A DNA stretch of 5,072 bases from Thauera sp. (GCA_023150215.1 JAKLLJ010000252.1:1-5072), one strand, 5' to 3'. Shown: positions 1-5,072, numbered from the stretch's first letter. Notes: a model not told the origin generated them from the sequence alone. Numbers and translations: made by a program.

Positions 1-1084
1 AGCCGAGCACCACCACCGCGCGCGAGATCGGGCTGATGCGCCCGCCGCCGGCGGGGCGGAAATGCGCGGAGTTCACCACCCGCCGCAGCTGGTTGGTGAG
101 GCCGAAGTCGCGCAGGATCAGTGCCGACAGGGTGCCCACGCTCTCCGATTCGCTGGCCGCGATGCGGTTGATCGCCACTACCGATTCGGAGAGTGCGGGA
201 AAGTCGCCGCGGTGCTTCATGCGGCGCATCAGGAAATCCACCGCGCCCGGCCTGGCCTCGCTGCCGGCCTCCGGGTCGGTCTCGGCGGGCTGGCGCCAGG
301 CTTCGAGCGCGAGGCGGAACTCGGCGGCGTCGGCAAAGCGCGCGAGCGGGTCGAGCGCGGCGGCACGCAGCGCGATCGCGGCCAGGGCCTCGTCGACCGG
401 GGGGCAGTCCGCGGGCAGGGTGACGGGTGTGCTGCGCGTGCGCTCGAGGACCCTCTTCACGCCGCCCTCGCGCGCCAGCGGACGACCGGCGAGCAGCTCG
501 ATCAGCAGCACGCCGGCGGCGAAGACGTCGTTGCGCGGGCCGATCTCGCGGCGCTCGATGTACTCCGGCGCCATGTAGCCCGGGGTGCCCGAGAGGCCCT
601 CGCTGGCCCCCGCGGCCTCGATGCGGCGGGCGATGCCGAAATCCATCACGCGCGCATGGCCGCCGCCGTCGAGCAGCACGTTGCTGGGCTTGAGGTCGCG
701 ATGGATCACGCCCTGCGCGTGCGCCTCGGCGAGCGCGGCGAGTATCTCCAGCATGCGCTCCACGGCCTCGCCGGCAGGCAGCGGCCCGCGCCGGTCGAGC
801 AGCGCGGCCAGGCTTTCGCCGGGCACGTACTCGAACACCAGGTAAGGATCGCCGCCGTCCTCGCCGGCCTCGAACACCGGGACGATGCCGGGGTGGCGCA
901 GCCGGCTCACCGCGCGCGCCTCGGCGAGCAGCGAGGCGTTGTCGTGGCCGGGGCGGGGGCCGAGGTGCAGCGCCTTGAGCGCCACCTCGCGCTCGAGCTG
1001 CGGGTCCCACGCCAGGTGCACCACGCTCTGTGCGCCGCGGCCGAGTTCGCGGCGGATCTCGAAGCGGCCGATCGTGCGCGTCAT
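1..1084 (-). CDS. Ser/Thr protein kinase with C-terminal HDOD domain (3' end outside window)
   Basis: A Hanks-type kinase domain fused to an HDOD domain. Reading from ATG at 1084 down to 1 gives 361 codons with no stop, so the C-terminus is missing. Kinase motifs in order: glycine loop GRGAQS (res 15-20, third Gly replaced by Ser), VALK with the ATP lysine K37, probable C-helix glutamate E55, catalytic HRDLKPSN (128-135, D130), DFG (148-150), GTPGYMAPE (166-174) and D186 of subdomain IX. All catalytic residues are intact, so an active kinase is expected. After a linker (about 263-283), the segment DFPALSESVVAINRIA and then LILRDFGLTNQLRRVVNSAHF match the start of an HDOD fold (a divergent HD-like signalling domain usually without metal-dependent phosphohydrolase activity). 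No membrane helix is visible, so it is probably cytosolic. The start is supported by GGAGGGGG 4 nt upstream. It is divergent from dgkA. The substrate and the HDOD ligand are unknown. Confidence 0.93.
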   Translation of the reverse strand, partial: MTRTIGRFEIRRELGRGAQSVVHLAWDPQLEREVALKALHLGPRPGHDNASLLAEARAVSRLRHPGIVPVFEAGEDGGDPYLVFEYVPGESLAALLDRRGPLPAGEAVERMLEILAALAEAHAQGVIHRDLKPSNVLLDGGGHARVMDFGIARRIEAAGASEGLSGTPGYMAPEYIERREIGPRNDVFAAGVLLIELLAGRPLAREGGVKRVLERTRSTPVTLPADCPPVDEALAAIALRAAALDPLARFADAAEFRLALEAWRQPAETDPEAGSEARPGAVDFLMRRMKHRGDFPALSESVVAINRIAASESESVGTLSALILRDFGLTNQLRRVVNSAHFRPAGGGRISPISRAVVVLG

Positions 1085-1088
1085 CGTA

Positions 1089-1096
1089 CCCCCTCC
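1089..1096 (-). promoter_or_regulatory. Strong ribosome-binding site of the kinase-HDOD gene
   Basis: The minus strand reads GGAGGGGG followed by TACG and the ATG at 1084. This near-consensus Shine-Dalgarno at suitable spacing fixes the kinase start and argues that the gene is well translated. Confidence 0.75.
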
Positions 1097-1131
1097 GCCG
1101 CCGTGCCGGCGCCGGATCGGGAGCGTCGGAG

Positions 1132-1147
1132 CCGCGCCACGGCGCGG
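1132..1147. repeat. GC-rich inverted repeat between the divergent kinase and dgkA genes
   Basis: CCGCGCC-AC-GGCGCGG is a perfect 7-bp dyad with a 2-bp centre, about 48 bp upstream of the kinase start and 60 bp upstream of dgkA. It is too tight to form a good RNA hairpin, so if functional it looks more like a DNA-binding operator. A 10-bp palindrome CCGGCGCCGG lies nearby at 1106-1115. In DNA this GC-rich such dyads arise by chance quite often, so the assignment is tentative. Confidence 0.25.
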
Positions 1148-1167
1148 GTCGTGCCGCGCTTTCGTGG

Positions 1168-1173
1168 CATGAT
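1168..1173 (+). promoter_or_regulatory. Possible -10 element for dgkA
   Basis: CATGAT within TGGCATGATCGC matches TATAAT at four of six positions and lies 34 nt before the dgkA start. No recognisable -35 hexamer was found at 16-18 bp upstream, so this is only a weak candidate. Confidence 0.22.
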
Positions 1174-1207
1174 CGCGAACCTTTCGAGCACGGATGGATG
1201 AGCCAGG

Positions 1208-1576
1208 ATGGAAAGTCCCTTCAAAGGCAAGACCGGTCTGCGCCGGATCTTCAACGCGGCCCGCTATTCGATGGACGGACTGCGCGCAGCCTACCGGCAC
1301 GAGGATGCCTTCCGCCAGGAAATATGGCTCACCTTGATCGCGGTTCCGCTCGCGCTATGGCTCGGCGACAGTGCGGTCGAGCGCGCGCTGATGATCGCCA
1401 GCGTGCTGTTGGTGCTGGTGGTCGAGCTACTGAACTCGGCGGTGGAGGCGACGGTCGACCGGGTGTCGCTGGAGCGCCATGAACTGGCCAAGCGCGCCAA
1501 GGACGTCGGCAGCGCGGCGGTGCTGGTCGCGCTGCTCAATGGGGCGGCAGTGTGGGGGCTGTTGCTGCTGGGCTGA
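1208..1576 (+). CDS. dgkA: Diacylglycerol kinase (prokaryotic DgkA type)
   Basis: An integral inner-membrane enzyme that phosphorylates diacylglycerol with ATP to phosphatidic acid, returning diacylglycerol (for example from periplasmic glucan decoration) to phospholipid synthesis. At 122 aa it matches the usual family length. It has an amphipathic N-terminus containing GLRAAYRHEDAFRQE (24-38), then three hydrophobic helices at about 39-53, 60-79 and 100-121. The family signature VVELLNSAVEATVD spans 71-84. By comparison with E. coli DgkA, the catalytic and metal-binding positions are present: E32, E73, N76, E80, D84, K98 and D99 (in RAKDVGSAAV). The start is the only in-frame ATG that fits the family length. 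The upstream Shine-Dalgarno is weak (GGATGGAT at 1192-1199, with AGG abutting the ATG). The gene ends 4 bp from the stop of the convergent mepK-like gene. Confidence 0.96.
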   Translation: MESPFKGKTGLRRIFNAARYSMDGLRAAYRHEDAFRQEIWLTLIAVPLALWLGDSAVERALMIASVLLVLVVELLNSAVEATVDRVSLERHELAKRAKDVGSAAVLVALLNGAAVWGLLLLG

Positions 1577-1580
1577 ACGC

Positions 1581-2147
1581 TCAGGCTGCGCCGGGCCCCC
1601 AGCTGCGCACCGGGCCGGTGTCGATGTGCACGAAATCGGAGTCGGGGTAGTAGCCCACGCCACCGATGCCGAGCGCGAGCGCGGCATCGCGCAGGCGGAC
1701 GGTATCGACGCCGACGAGGCGGATGTCCATCGCCTTGCCGTCCATGTGCAGGCTGCGCTTGGCCACGCCGCCGCCGCGCGTCTTGCGCAGCATCGTGTTG
1801 GTGGCCGGGGAGCGGTAGCCGGAGATGATTTCGAAGGTGTCGCCGCCGCATGCCGCGCCCAAGGCGTGAAGCATGTCATAGAGCCGGGGGTCCATCCGTG
1901 TAGACTCCCCGGTGCGGAAGTCGCGCAGCAGCCAGTCGATGCGATTGAGCGCGGGCTGGATGTAGCCGTGGCGGTTGCGGAAGGCCAGGCGCAGGTGCTC
2001 GTCGGTGTGCGTGTGGCGGAAGGCGAGATGCAGGTCGCGCGGAGCGGCCTGCGCCGAGGCCGCCGAAAGCCCCAGCGGGAGCGCCGCAAGGCCCTTGAGG
2101 AACAGGCGACGGTGCGGGACGATCTGATTGCGGATGATCTTCGACAT
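1581..2147 (-). CDS. mepK: Tat-exported murein endopeptidase, YcbK/MepK family (M15/DUF882)
   Basis: A 188-aa periplasmic peptidoglycan hydrolase homologous to E. coli YcbK (MepK, about 182 aa), a zinc enzyme that cuts mDAP-containing cross-links including 3-3 links. The N-terminus has a twin-arginine signal HRRLFLK (12-18), a hydrophobic stretch and a likely cleavage site after AQA (32-34). The mature part carries ISGYRS (108-113), SLHMDGKAMD (132-141) and FVHIDTGP (172-179), which supply the expected zinc ligands H134, D141 and H174. GGVGYYP (162-168) is also typical. The reading frame stays open upstream to 2378, but ATG 2147 places the twin-arginine motif correctly and matches the family length. 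The Shine-Dalgarno is weak (GGTTGG about 9 nt upstream). It is head-to-head with the YcbB-type gene, the reverse of the same-strand ycbB-ycbK order in E. coli. The family assignment is firm; exact bond specificity is inferred. Confidence 0.93.
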   Translation of the reverse strand: MSKIIRNQIVPHRRLFLKGLAALPLGLSAASAQAAPRDLHLAFRHTHTDEHLRLAFRNRHGYIQPALNRIDWLLRDFRTGESTRMDPRLYDMLHALGAACGGDTFEIISGYRSPATNTMLRKTRGGGVAKRSLHMDGKAMDIRLVGVDTVRLRDAALALGIGGVGYYPDSDFVHIDTGPVRSWGPGAA

Positions 2148-2148
2148 G

Positions 2149-2154
2149 AATAAT
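2149..2154 (+). promoter_or_regulatory. Possible -10 element for the L,D-transpeptidase gene
   Basis: AATAAT matches TATAAT at five of six positions, inside an AT-rich patch that stands out from its surroundings. Transcription starting near 2161 would give a leader of about 24 nt before ATG 2185. The -35 is poor: the best match, TTGCGG at 2128-2133, leaves only a 15-bp spacer. The element lies directly behind the divergent mepK-like start codon. Confidence 0.3.
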
Positions 2155-2184
2155 AACCAACCTGAACAATCACTTGAGCCCGGG

Positions 2185-3846
2185 ATGCTAATCCAAAGCA
2201 AGTCACGGCTGGGCAAAAGTTTTGTAACGATGGTGGTGCTGTCGCTTGCCGTAGCCGGCGTGCCCTGTGCGCTCGCGGCCGGCGTCGGGCAGGACGCGGG
2301 TACGCTGGTGGCACCGTCGGCGGCCGATTCCGCGCTGCCGCTGCAGATCGAGCAGCGCTTGCACGAGCGCGATGCCATGGGTGAAGAGACCGCAGCGCTG
2401 TTTTATCTCGGCCGCGCCTATCGCCCGGTGTGGAGCGAGACCGCCCGTGTCGAGGCGCTGCTCGCCGCGCTCGAGGCGGTGAGCGGGCACGGGCTCGACC
2501 CGGCCGATTTCTCGCCTGAGCGCGTGCGCGCTGCGCTCGCTCCGGCTTTCGGTGTCGACGCGCAGGCTGCGCGCGAGCTGATGCTCACCGACACCCTGGT
2601 CGAGCTGCTGCGCCAGATCCGCTACGGCAAGGTCGATCCGCGCGCGCTCTTCCGCGAGTGGAACTTCACCGCGCTGCCCAACCCCTACGAGCGCGCCGGC
2701 GAGCTCGCCCGCGTGCTGGAGTCGGCCGACCTGCGCGCGGCGATCGAGGCTCACGCTCCCGACCTGGCGCTGTACCGCGGCTTGCGCGCGGGACTGGCCG
2801 AACAGCGGGCGCTGCTGGCGGCGGGCGATTGGCCCCAGGTCGCAGCCGGGCCCGTTCTGCGTCCGGGCGCGCGCAGCGCGCGCGTGCCGGCGCTGCGCGC
2901 ACGTCTTGCCGCGGCGGGCGAAACCGGTCTGGAGGCGGGCGACGCCAGCCTTTACGACCCGGCGCTGGTTGCCGCGGTCGAGCGTTTCCAGGGCCGCCAT
3001 GGTCTGCAGGCCGATGGGGTGATCGGCGCACAGACGGTGCAGGCGCTCAACGCCAGCCCGGCGCAACGGGTGGCGCAGATCCGCGCCAATCTCGAACGCT
3101 TGCGCTGGGTCGCCGCCGACCTGCAGGGTGATCGCCTGTTGGTGGACATCGTCGGCTACCACGCCGACCTGGTGCTGGGCGGTGCGACGCTATGGTCCGA
3201 GCGGGTGATCGTCGGCCGGCCGGCGCGCCGCACACCGTCGCTGCTCGACCACGTCACCCACCTGGTGCTGAACCCGAAGTGGGTGGTGCCGCCCACCATC
3301 CTGCGCGAGGACGTGATCCCCGGCATGACGCGCAACCCGGCCTACCTCGACCGTCATCGCCTGCGCGTGGTCGACCGCAGCGGCCAAGCCGTCGATCCGG
3401 GCGCGATCGACTGGAGCGGCGCGCGCCAGGGCGGCTTCCCGTACCGGATCGTGCAGCAGTCGGGTTCGGCCGGCTCGCTCGGGCGGATCAAGTTCTCGCT
3501 TTCCAACGCTTACTCGATCTACCTGCACGACACCAACTCGCGTGGGCTCTTCAAGCGCGCCGAGCGTGCGTTGAGCTCCGGCTGCGTGCGCGTGCAGAAT
3601 CCGGAGGCGCTCGCCGTGCTGCTGCTCGACGATCCCGAGGCGTGGAACGCGCAGGCGCTGCAGACCGCACTCGACAGCGGGCGCACGCGCAGCGTCGGTG
3701 TGGGGCGCGAGGTCAAGGTCCTGCTGCACTACGCCACCGCCGCGCTCGATGAGGCGGGACGCCTGCAGTTGCGCAACGACATCTACGGCTACGACCGCGC
3801 CATCATCGCCGCGCTCGACGCGCCCGCGCGCCCGCCGGCGCGCTGA
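2185..3846 (+). CDS. ldtD: L,D-transpeptidase, YcbB/LdtD family
   Basis: A periplasmic YkuD-family enzyme of 553 aa that forms 3-3 (mDAP-mDAP) peptidoglycan cross-links and is characteristically insensitive to most penicillins. A signal peptide is visible: a basic start MLIQSKSRLGKS, a hydrophobic core, and a likely cut after ALA (29-31). The YcbB scaffold region follows, with FYLGRAYRPVWSE at 73-85. A peptidoglycan-binding (PG_binding_1) domain spans about 224-289, ending in FQGRHGLQADGVIGAQTVQALN. The catalytic domain runs from about 317 to 487, with IYLHDT (H448) and the active site ALSSGCVRV (C467, R469). The C-terminal DIYGYD is also typical. E. coli YcbB is 615 aa. ATG 2185 was chosen because it gives a standard signal peptide; starts at 2146, 2134 or TTG 2128 would add a charged, polar N-terminus and overlap the mepK-like gene. 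The Shine-Dalgarno is poor for every candidate. Confidence 0.95.
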   Translation: MLIQSKSRLGKSFVTMVVLSLAVAGVPCALAAGVGQDAGTLVAPSAADSALPLQIEQRLHERDAMGEETAALFYLGRAYRPVWSETARVEALLAALEAVSGHGLDPADFSPERVRAALAPAFGVDAQAARELMLTDTLVELLRQIRYGKVDPRALFREWNFTALPNPYERAGELARVLESADLRAAIEAHAPDLALYRGLRAGLAEQRALLAAGDWPQVAAGPVLRPGARSARVPALRARLAAAGETGLEAGDASLYDPALVAAVERFQGRHGLQADGVIGAQTVQALNASPAQRVAQIRANLERLRWVAADLQGDRLLVDIVGYHADLVLGGATLWSERVIVGRPARRTPSLLDHVTHLVLNPKWVVPPTILREDVIPGMTRNPAYLDRHRLRVVDRSGQAVDPGAIDWSGARQGGFPYRIVQQSGSAGSLGRIKFSLSNAYSIYLHDTNSRGLFKRAERALSSGCVRVQNPEALAVLLLDDPEAWNAQALQTALDSGRTRSVGVGREVKVLLHYATAALDEAGRLQLRNDIYGYDRAIIAALDAPARPPAR

Positions 3847-3852
3847 GGACGG

Positions 3853-3876
3853 TGCCGCCGCCGTAACCTGGCGGCA
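3853..3876 (+). terminator. Weak hairpin downstream of ldtD, no T-tract
   Basis: TGCCGCC (3853-3859) pairs perfectly with GGCGGCA (3870-3876) around a 10-nt loop, 7 bp after the ldtD stop codon. No run of T follows, so it is not a canonical intrinsic terminator. It may attenuate read-through, protect the 3' end, or simply reflect the GC content. Confidence 0.25.
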
Positions 3877-3884
3877 ACGGGCGC

Positions 3885-3914
3885 TTCACATGCCTGTCTC
3901 GCAGCCCCCATAGG
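3885..3914 (+). promoter_or_regulatory. Weak promoter candidate for the glycosyltransferase gene
   Basis: TTCACA (3885-3890) matches the -35 consensus TTGACA at five of six positions. CATAGG (3909-3914), 18 bp downstream, matches the -10 consensus at only three of six. If real, transcription would begin only a few bases before the ATG at 3925 and yield a nearly leaderless mRNA. Read-through from ldtD is the alternative. Confidence 0.2.
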
Positions 3915-3923
3915 CTGCGGGAT
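3896..3923 (+). promoter_or_regulatory. Hairpin covering the ribosome-binding region of the glycosyltransferase gene
   Basis: CGCAGCC (3900-3906) and GGCTGCG (3913-3919) form a perfect 7-bp stem with the 6-nt loop CCCATA. In RNA the pairing extends outward by U3899-G3920, C3898-G3921, U3897-A3922 and G3896-U3923, an 11-bp stem ending one base before the AUG at 3925. The only Shine-Dalgarno-like bases (GCGGGA, 3917-3922) lie inside the 3' arm. If transcribed, this structure should reduce initiation or couple it to something that opens the stem. The pairing is read directly from the sequence; the regulatory role is inferred. Confidence 0.45.
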
Positions 3924-3924
3924 C

Positions 3925-5046
3925 ATGAGAACACTCGACTACACCTCCGAAGAGCTCTGCGCCGCGCCGCGCCTGCGCATTGCCCTGGTAACCGAGACCT
4001 GGACGCCGGAAGTCAATGGCGTGGCGATGACGCTCGGGCGCATGGTTGACGGCCTGATCCGGCGCGGCCACAGCGTGCAACTGATTCGTCCGCGCCAGGT
4101 GCGTCTCGTGCGCGAGTGGTCGCGCCAGCGCCCGGACCTGGTGCACGTGGCGACCGAGGGGCCGCTCGGATGGACCGCGGTCACCGCGGCCAACAAGCTG
4201 CGCATCCCGGTCAGCTCCGACTTCCACACCAATTTCGACCACTACAGCGGCCACTATGGCATGGGCTGGCTGCGCCAGCCGGTGGCGGCCTACCTGCGCC
4301 GCTTCCACAACCGCACCGCGGCCACCTATGTGCCCACCGCGGCGCTTGCTGCCCGCCTCGCCGCCGAGGGCTACCGGCGAGTGGAGGTGATCTCGCGCGG
4401 GGTCGACACCGCGCTGTACACGAGTACGCGCCGCAGCGAGGCCTTGCGCCGGTCCTGGGGCGTGTCGCCGGAGGGGGTCGCGGTGGTGAGCGTGGGCCGC
4501 CTGGCGCCGGAGAAGAACCTCGGCCTCGCCCTGCGCGCCTTCGCCGCCATCCGTCGCCTGCGTCCCGATGCGCGCATGATCGTCGTCGGCGACGGCCCGC
4601 AGCGCGCAGCACTCGAGCGCAGTTGCCCGGATGCGGTGTTTGCCGGCATGCGCCATGGCGAGGATCTTGCCGCGCATTACGCCTCCGCCGACCTGTTCCT
4701 GTTTCCCAGCCTGACCGAGACCTTCGGCAACGTCACCCTCGAGGCGATGGCGAGCGGGGTGTGCGCGGTGGCCTACGACTACGCCGCGGCGGCCGAGGTC
4801 ATCCGCGACTTCGGCAACGGCGCCAGCGTGGCCTGCGGCGACGAGGAGGGCTTCATCGCGCGCGCCGTGCAACTGGCGGGGGCCGATGCGCTGCGCGCCG
4901 AACTCGCGCAGGCAGCCCGTCGCAGCGCCGAGGCAATCGACTGGGAGCGGGTCAACGACAGTTTCACCGCGGCCTTGCTGCGTGTATGGCGCGCCGGCAG
5001 CGGCGAGGCTGCGGCGCTTGGCGAGCCGCAGCCGGGGGAGGCCTGA
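3925..5046 (+). CDS. Glycosyltransferase family 4 (GT-B fold), probable lipid or surface-glycan glycosyltransferase
   Basis: A retaining GT-B enzyme of 373 aa that should transfer a sugar from a nucleotide donor; acceptor and donor cannot be read from sequence. The first Rossmann domain starts at LRIALVTETWTPEVNGVAMT (17-36, with the donor-site loop PEVNG), then TEGPLGW (77-83), FHTNFDHYSGHYG (100-112) and RGVDT. The second domain has VGRLAPEKN (190-198, donor-phosphate R192 and K197), VVGDGPQ (220-226), ASADLFLFPS and the GT4 EX7E motif ETFGNVTLE (E265, E273). The wording resembles the MgtA/SQD2-like mannosyl- or glycolipid-transferase group. Between RPRQ (55-58) and VRLVREW (59-65) it appears to lack about 30-40 residues that relatives usually carry. 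ATG 3925 gives a 16-residue extension before the first strand; no better in-frame start is visible. No signal peptide is seen, so it is cytosolic or membrane-associated. Confidence 0.9.
   Translation: MRTLDYTSEELCAAPRLRIALVTETWTPEVNGVAMTLGRMVDGLIRRGHSVQLIRPRQVRLVREWSRQRPDLVHVATEGPLGWTAVTAANKLRIPVSSDFHTNFDHYSGHYGMGWLRQPVAAYLRRFHNRTAATYVPTAALAARLAAEGYRRVEVISRGVDTALYTSTRRSEALRRSWGVSPEGVAVVSVGRLAPEKNLGLALRAFAAIRRLRPDARMIVVGDGPQRAALERSCPDAVFAGMRHGEDLAAHYASADLFLFPSLTETFGNVTLEAMASGVCAVAYDYAAAAEVIRDFGNGASVACGDEEGFIARAVQLAGADALRAELAQAARRSAEAIDWERVNDSFTAALLRVWRAGSGEAAALGEPQPGEA
5037..5041 (+). promoter_or_regulatory. Ribosome-binding site of the gene starting at 5051
   Basis: GGAGG inside GGGGGAGG, at the end of the glycosyltransferase coding region and 9 nt before ATG 5051. 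It supports a translationally coupled downstream gene. Confidence 0.55.
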
Positions 5047-5050
5047 GCCG

Positions 5051-5072
5051 ATGACGAGCGGGCGCGCGCTCT
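5051..5072 (+). CDS. Probable start of the next operon gene (partial, first 7 residues)
   Basis: ATG 5051 opens a frame reading MTSGRAL before the window ends. It lies 4 bp after the glycosyltransferase stop and has a good GGAGG ribosome-binding site at 9-nt spacing, so it is probably co-transcribed with that gene. Seven residues are too few to suggest a product. The start itself is inferred from spacing and the ribosome-binding site only. Confidence 0.5.

Noticed and set aside
1106..1115. Palindrome CCGGCGCCGG
   Set aside because: A 10-bp palindrome made only of G and C is expected by chance in DNA of this composition. Nothing else supports a role.
62..1201. A 379-residue plus-strand open frame opposite the kinase gene
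   Set aside because: It is antisense to a convincing kinase-HDOD coding region. Its Arg/Ala/Gly/His-rich translation has no domain pattern, which is typical of frames left open by high GC content.
2251..2271. Possible lipobox around Cys28 of the LdtD signal peptide (GVPC)
   Set aside because: Pro at -1 and the lack of the Leu-x-Gly/Ala-Cys pattern do not fit a lipoprotein signal. An ALA signal peptidase I site follows directly.
2148..2378. Upstream extension of the mepK-like gene to an ATG at 2378 (265 aa)
   Set aside because: The extra residues lie antisense to the ldtD signal peptide, show no family similarity, and would bury the twin-arginine signal in mid-protein.
2203..3162. A 319-residue minus-strand open frame inside ldtD
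   Set aside because: It is antisense to the scaffold and peptidoglycan-binding regions of a well-supported enzyme and has no domain signal of its own.
3886..4872. A 328-residue minus-strand open frame opposite the glycosyltransferase
   Set aside because: Its translation is low-complexity, rich in His, Ala, Gly and Arg, and mirrors GT4 codons. There is no recognisable motif or ribosome-binding site.
1..5072. Search for tRNA/rRNA, CRISPR repeats, insertion-sequence ends, attachment sites and riboswitches
   Set aside because: No repeated spacers, transposase motifs, long terminal inverted repeats, tRNA-like cloverleaf or known riboswitch core was seen on either strand. The sequence is almost entirely accounted for by coding regions.

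Overview
The window is very GC-rich (about 70% by eye) with a strong G/C third-position bias. It fits a chromosomal segment of a betaproteobacterium, probably of the Rhodocyclales (Thauera/Azoarcus type). That placement is inferred from the kinase-HDOD architecture, the YcbB/YcbK pair and the glycosyltransferase subtype; no rRNA or other marker is present. I see no mobile element, CRISPR array, tRNA or rRNA.

Layout. (1) Bases 1-1084, minus strand: the N-terminal 361 residues of a Ser/Thr protein kinase whose C-terminal part begins an HDOD domain and runs off the left edge. (2) Bases 1085-1207: a divergent intergenic region with a GC-rich dyad. (3) Bases 1208-1576, plus strand: a complete DgkA-type diacylglycerol kinase. 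(4) Bases 1581-2147, minus strand, tail-to-tail with dgkA across 4 bp: a Tat-exported M15/DUF882 murein endopeptidase of the YcbK/MepK family. (5) Bases 2148-2184: a short AT-rich divergent gap. (6) Bases 2185-3846, plus strand: a YcbB/LdtD-type L,D-transpeptidase. (7) Bases 3847-3924: a gap with two hairpins, the second covering the ribosome-binding region of the next gene. (8) Bases 3925-5046, plus strand: a GT4 glycosyltransferase. (9) Bases 5051-5072: the probable start of a further co-transcribed gene.

Functional reading. Most of the window concerns the cell envelope. LdtD makes 3-3 (mDAP-mDAP) peptidoglycan cross-links. MepK-family enzymes cut mDAP-containing cross-links, including 3-3, and here the two genes are head-to-head. 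DgkA recycles diacylglycerol to phosphatidic acid, and the GT4 enzyme probably glycosylates a lipid or surface glycan. The kinase-HDOD protein is a putative signalling regulator facing the other way. Nothing links it functionally to the envelope genes except position.

I found no clearly undescribed system. The points most worth checking are the kinase-HDOD fusion, the divergent 3-3 cross-link maker/breaker pair, an apparent internal deletion in the glycosyltransferase, and the hairpin covering that gene's start.
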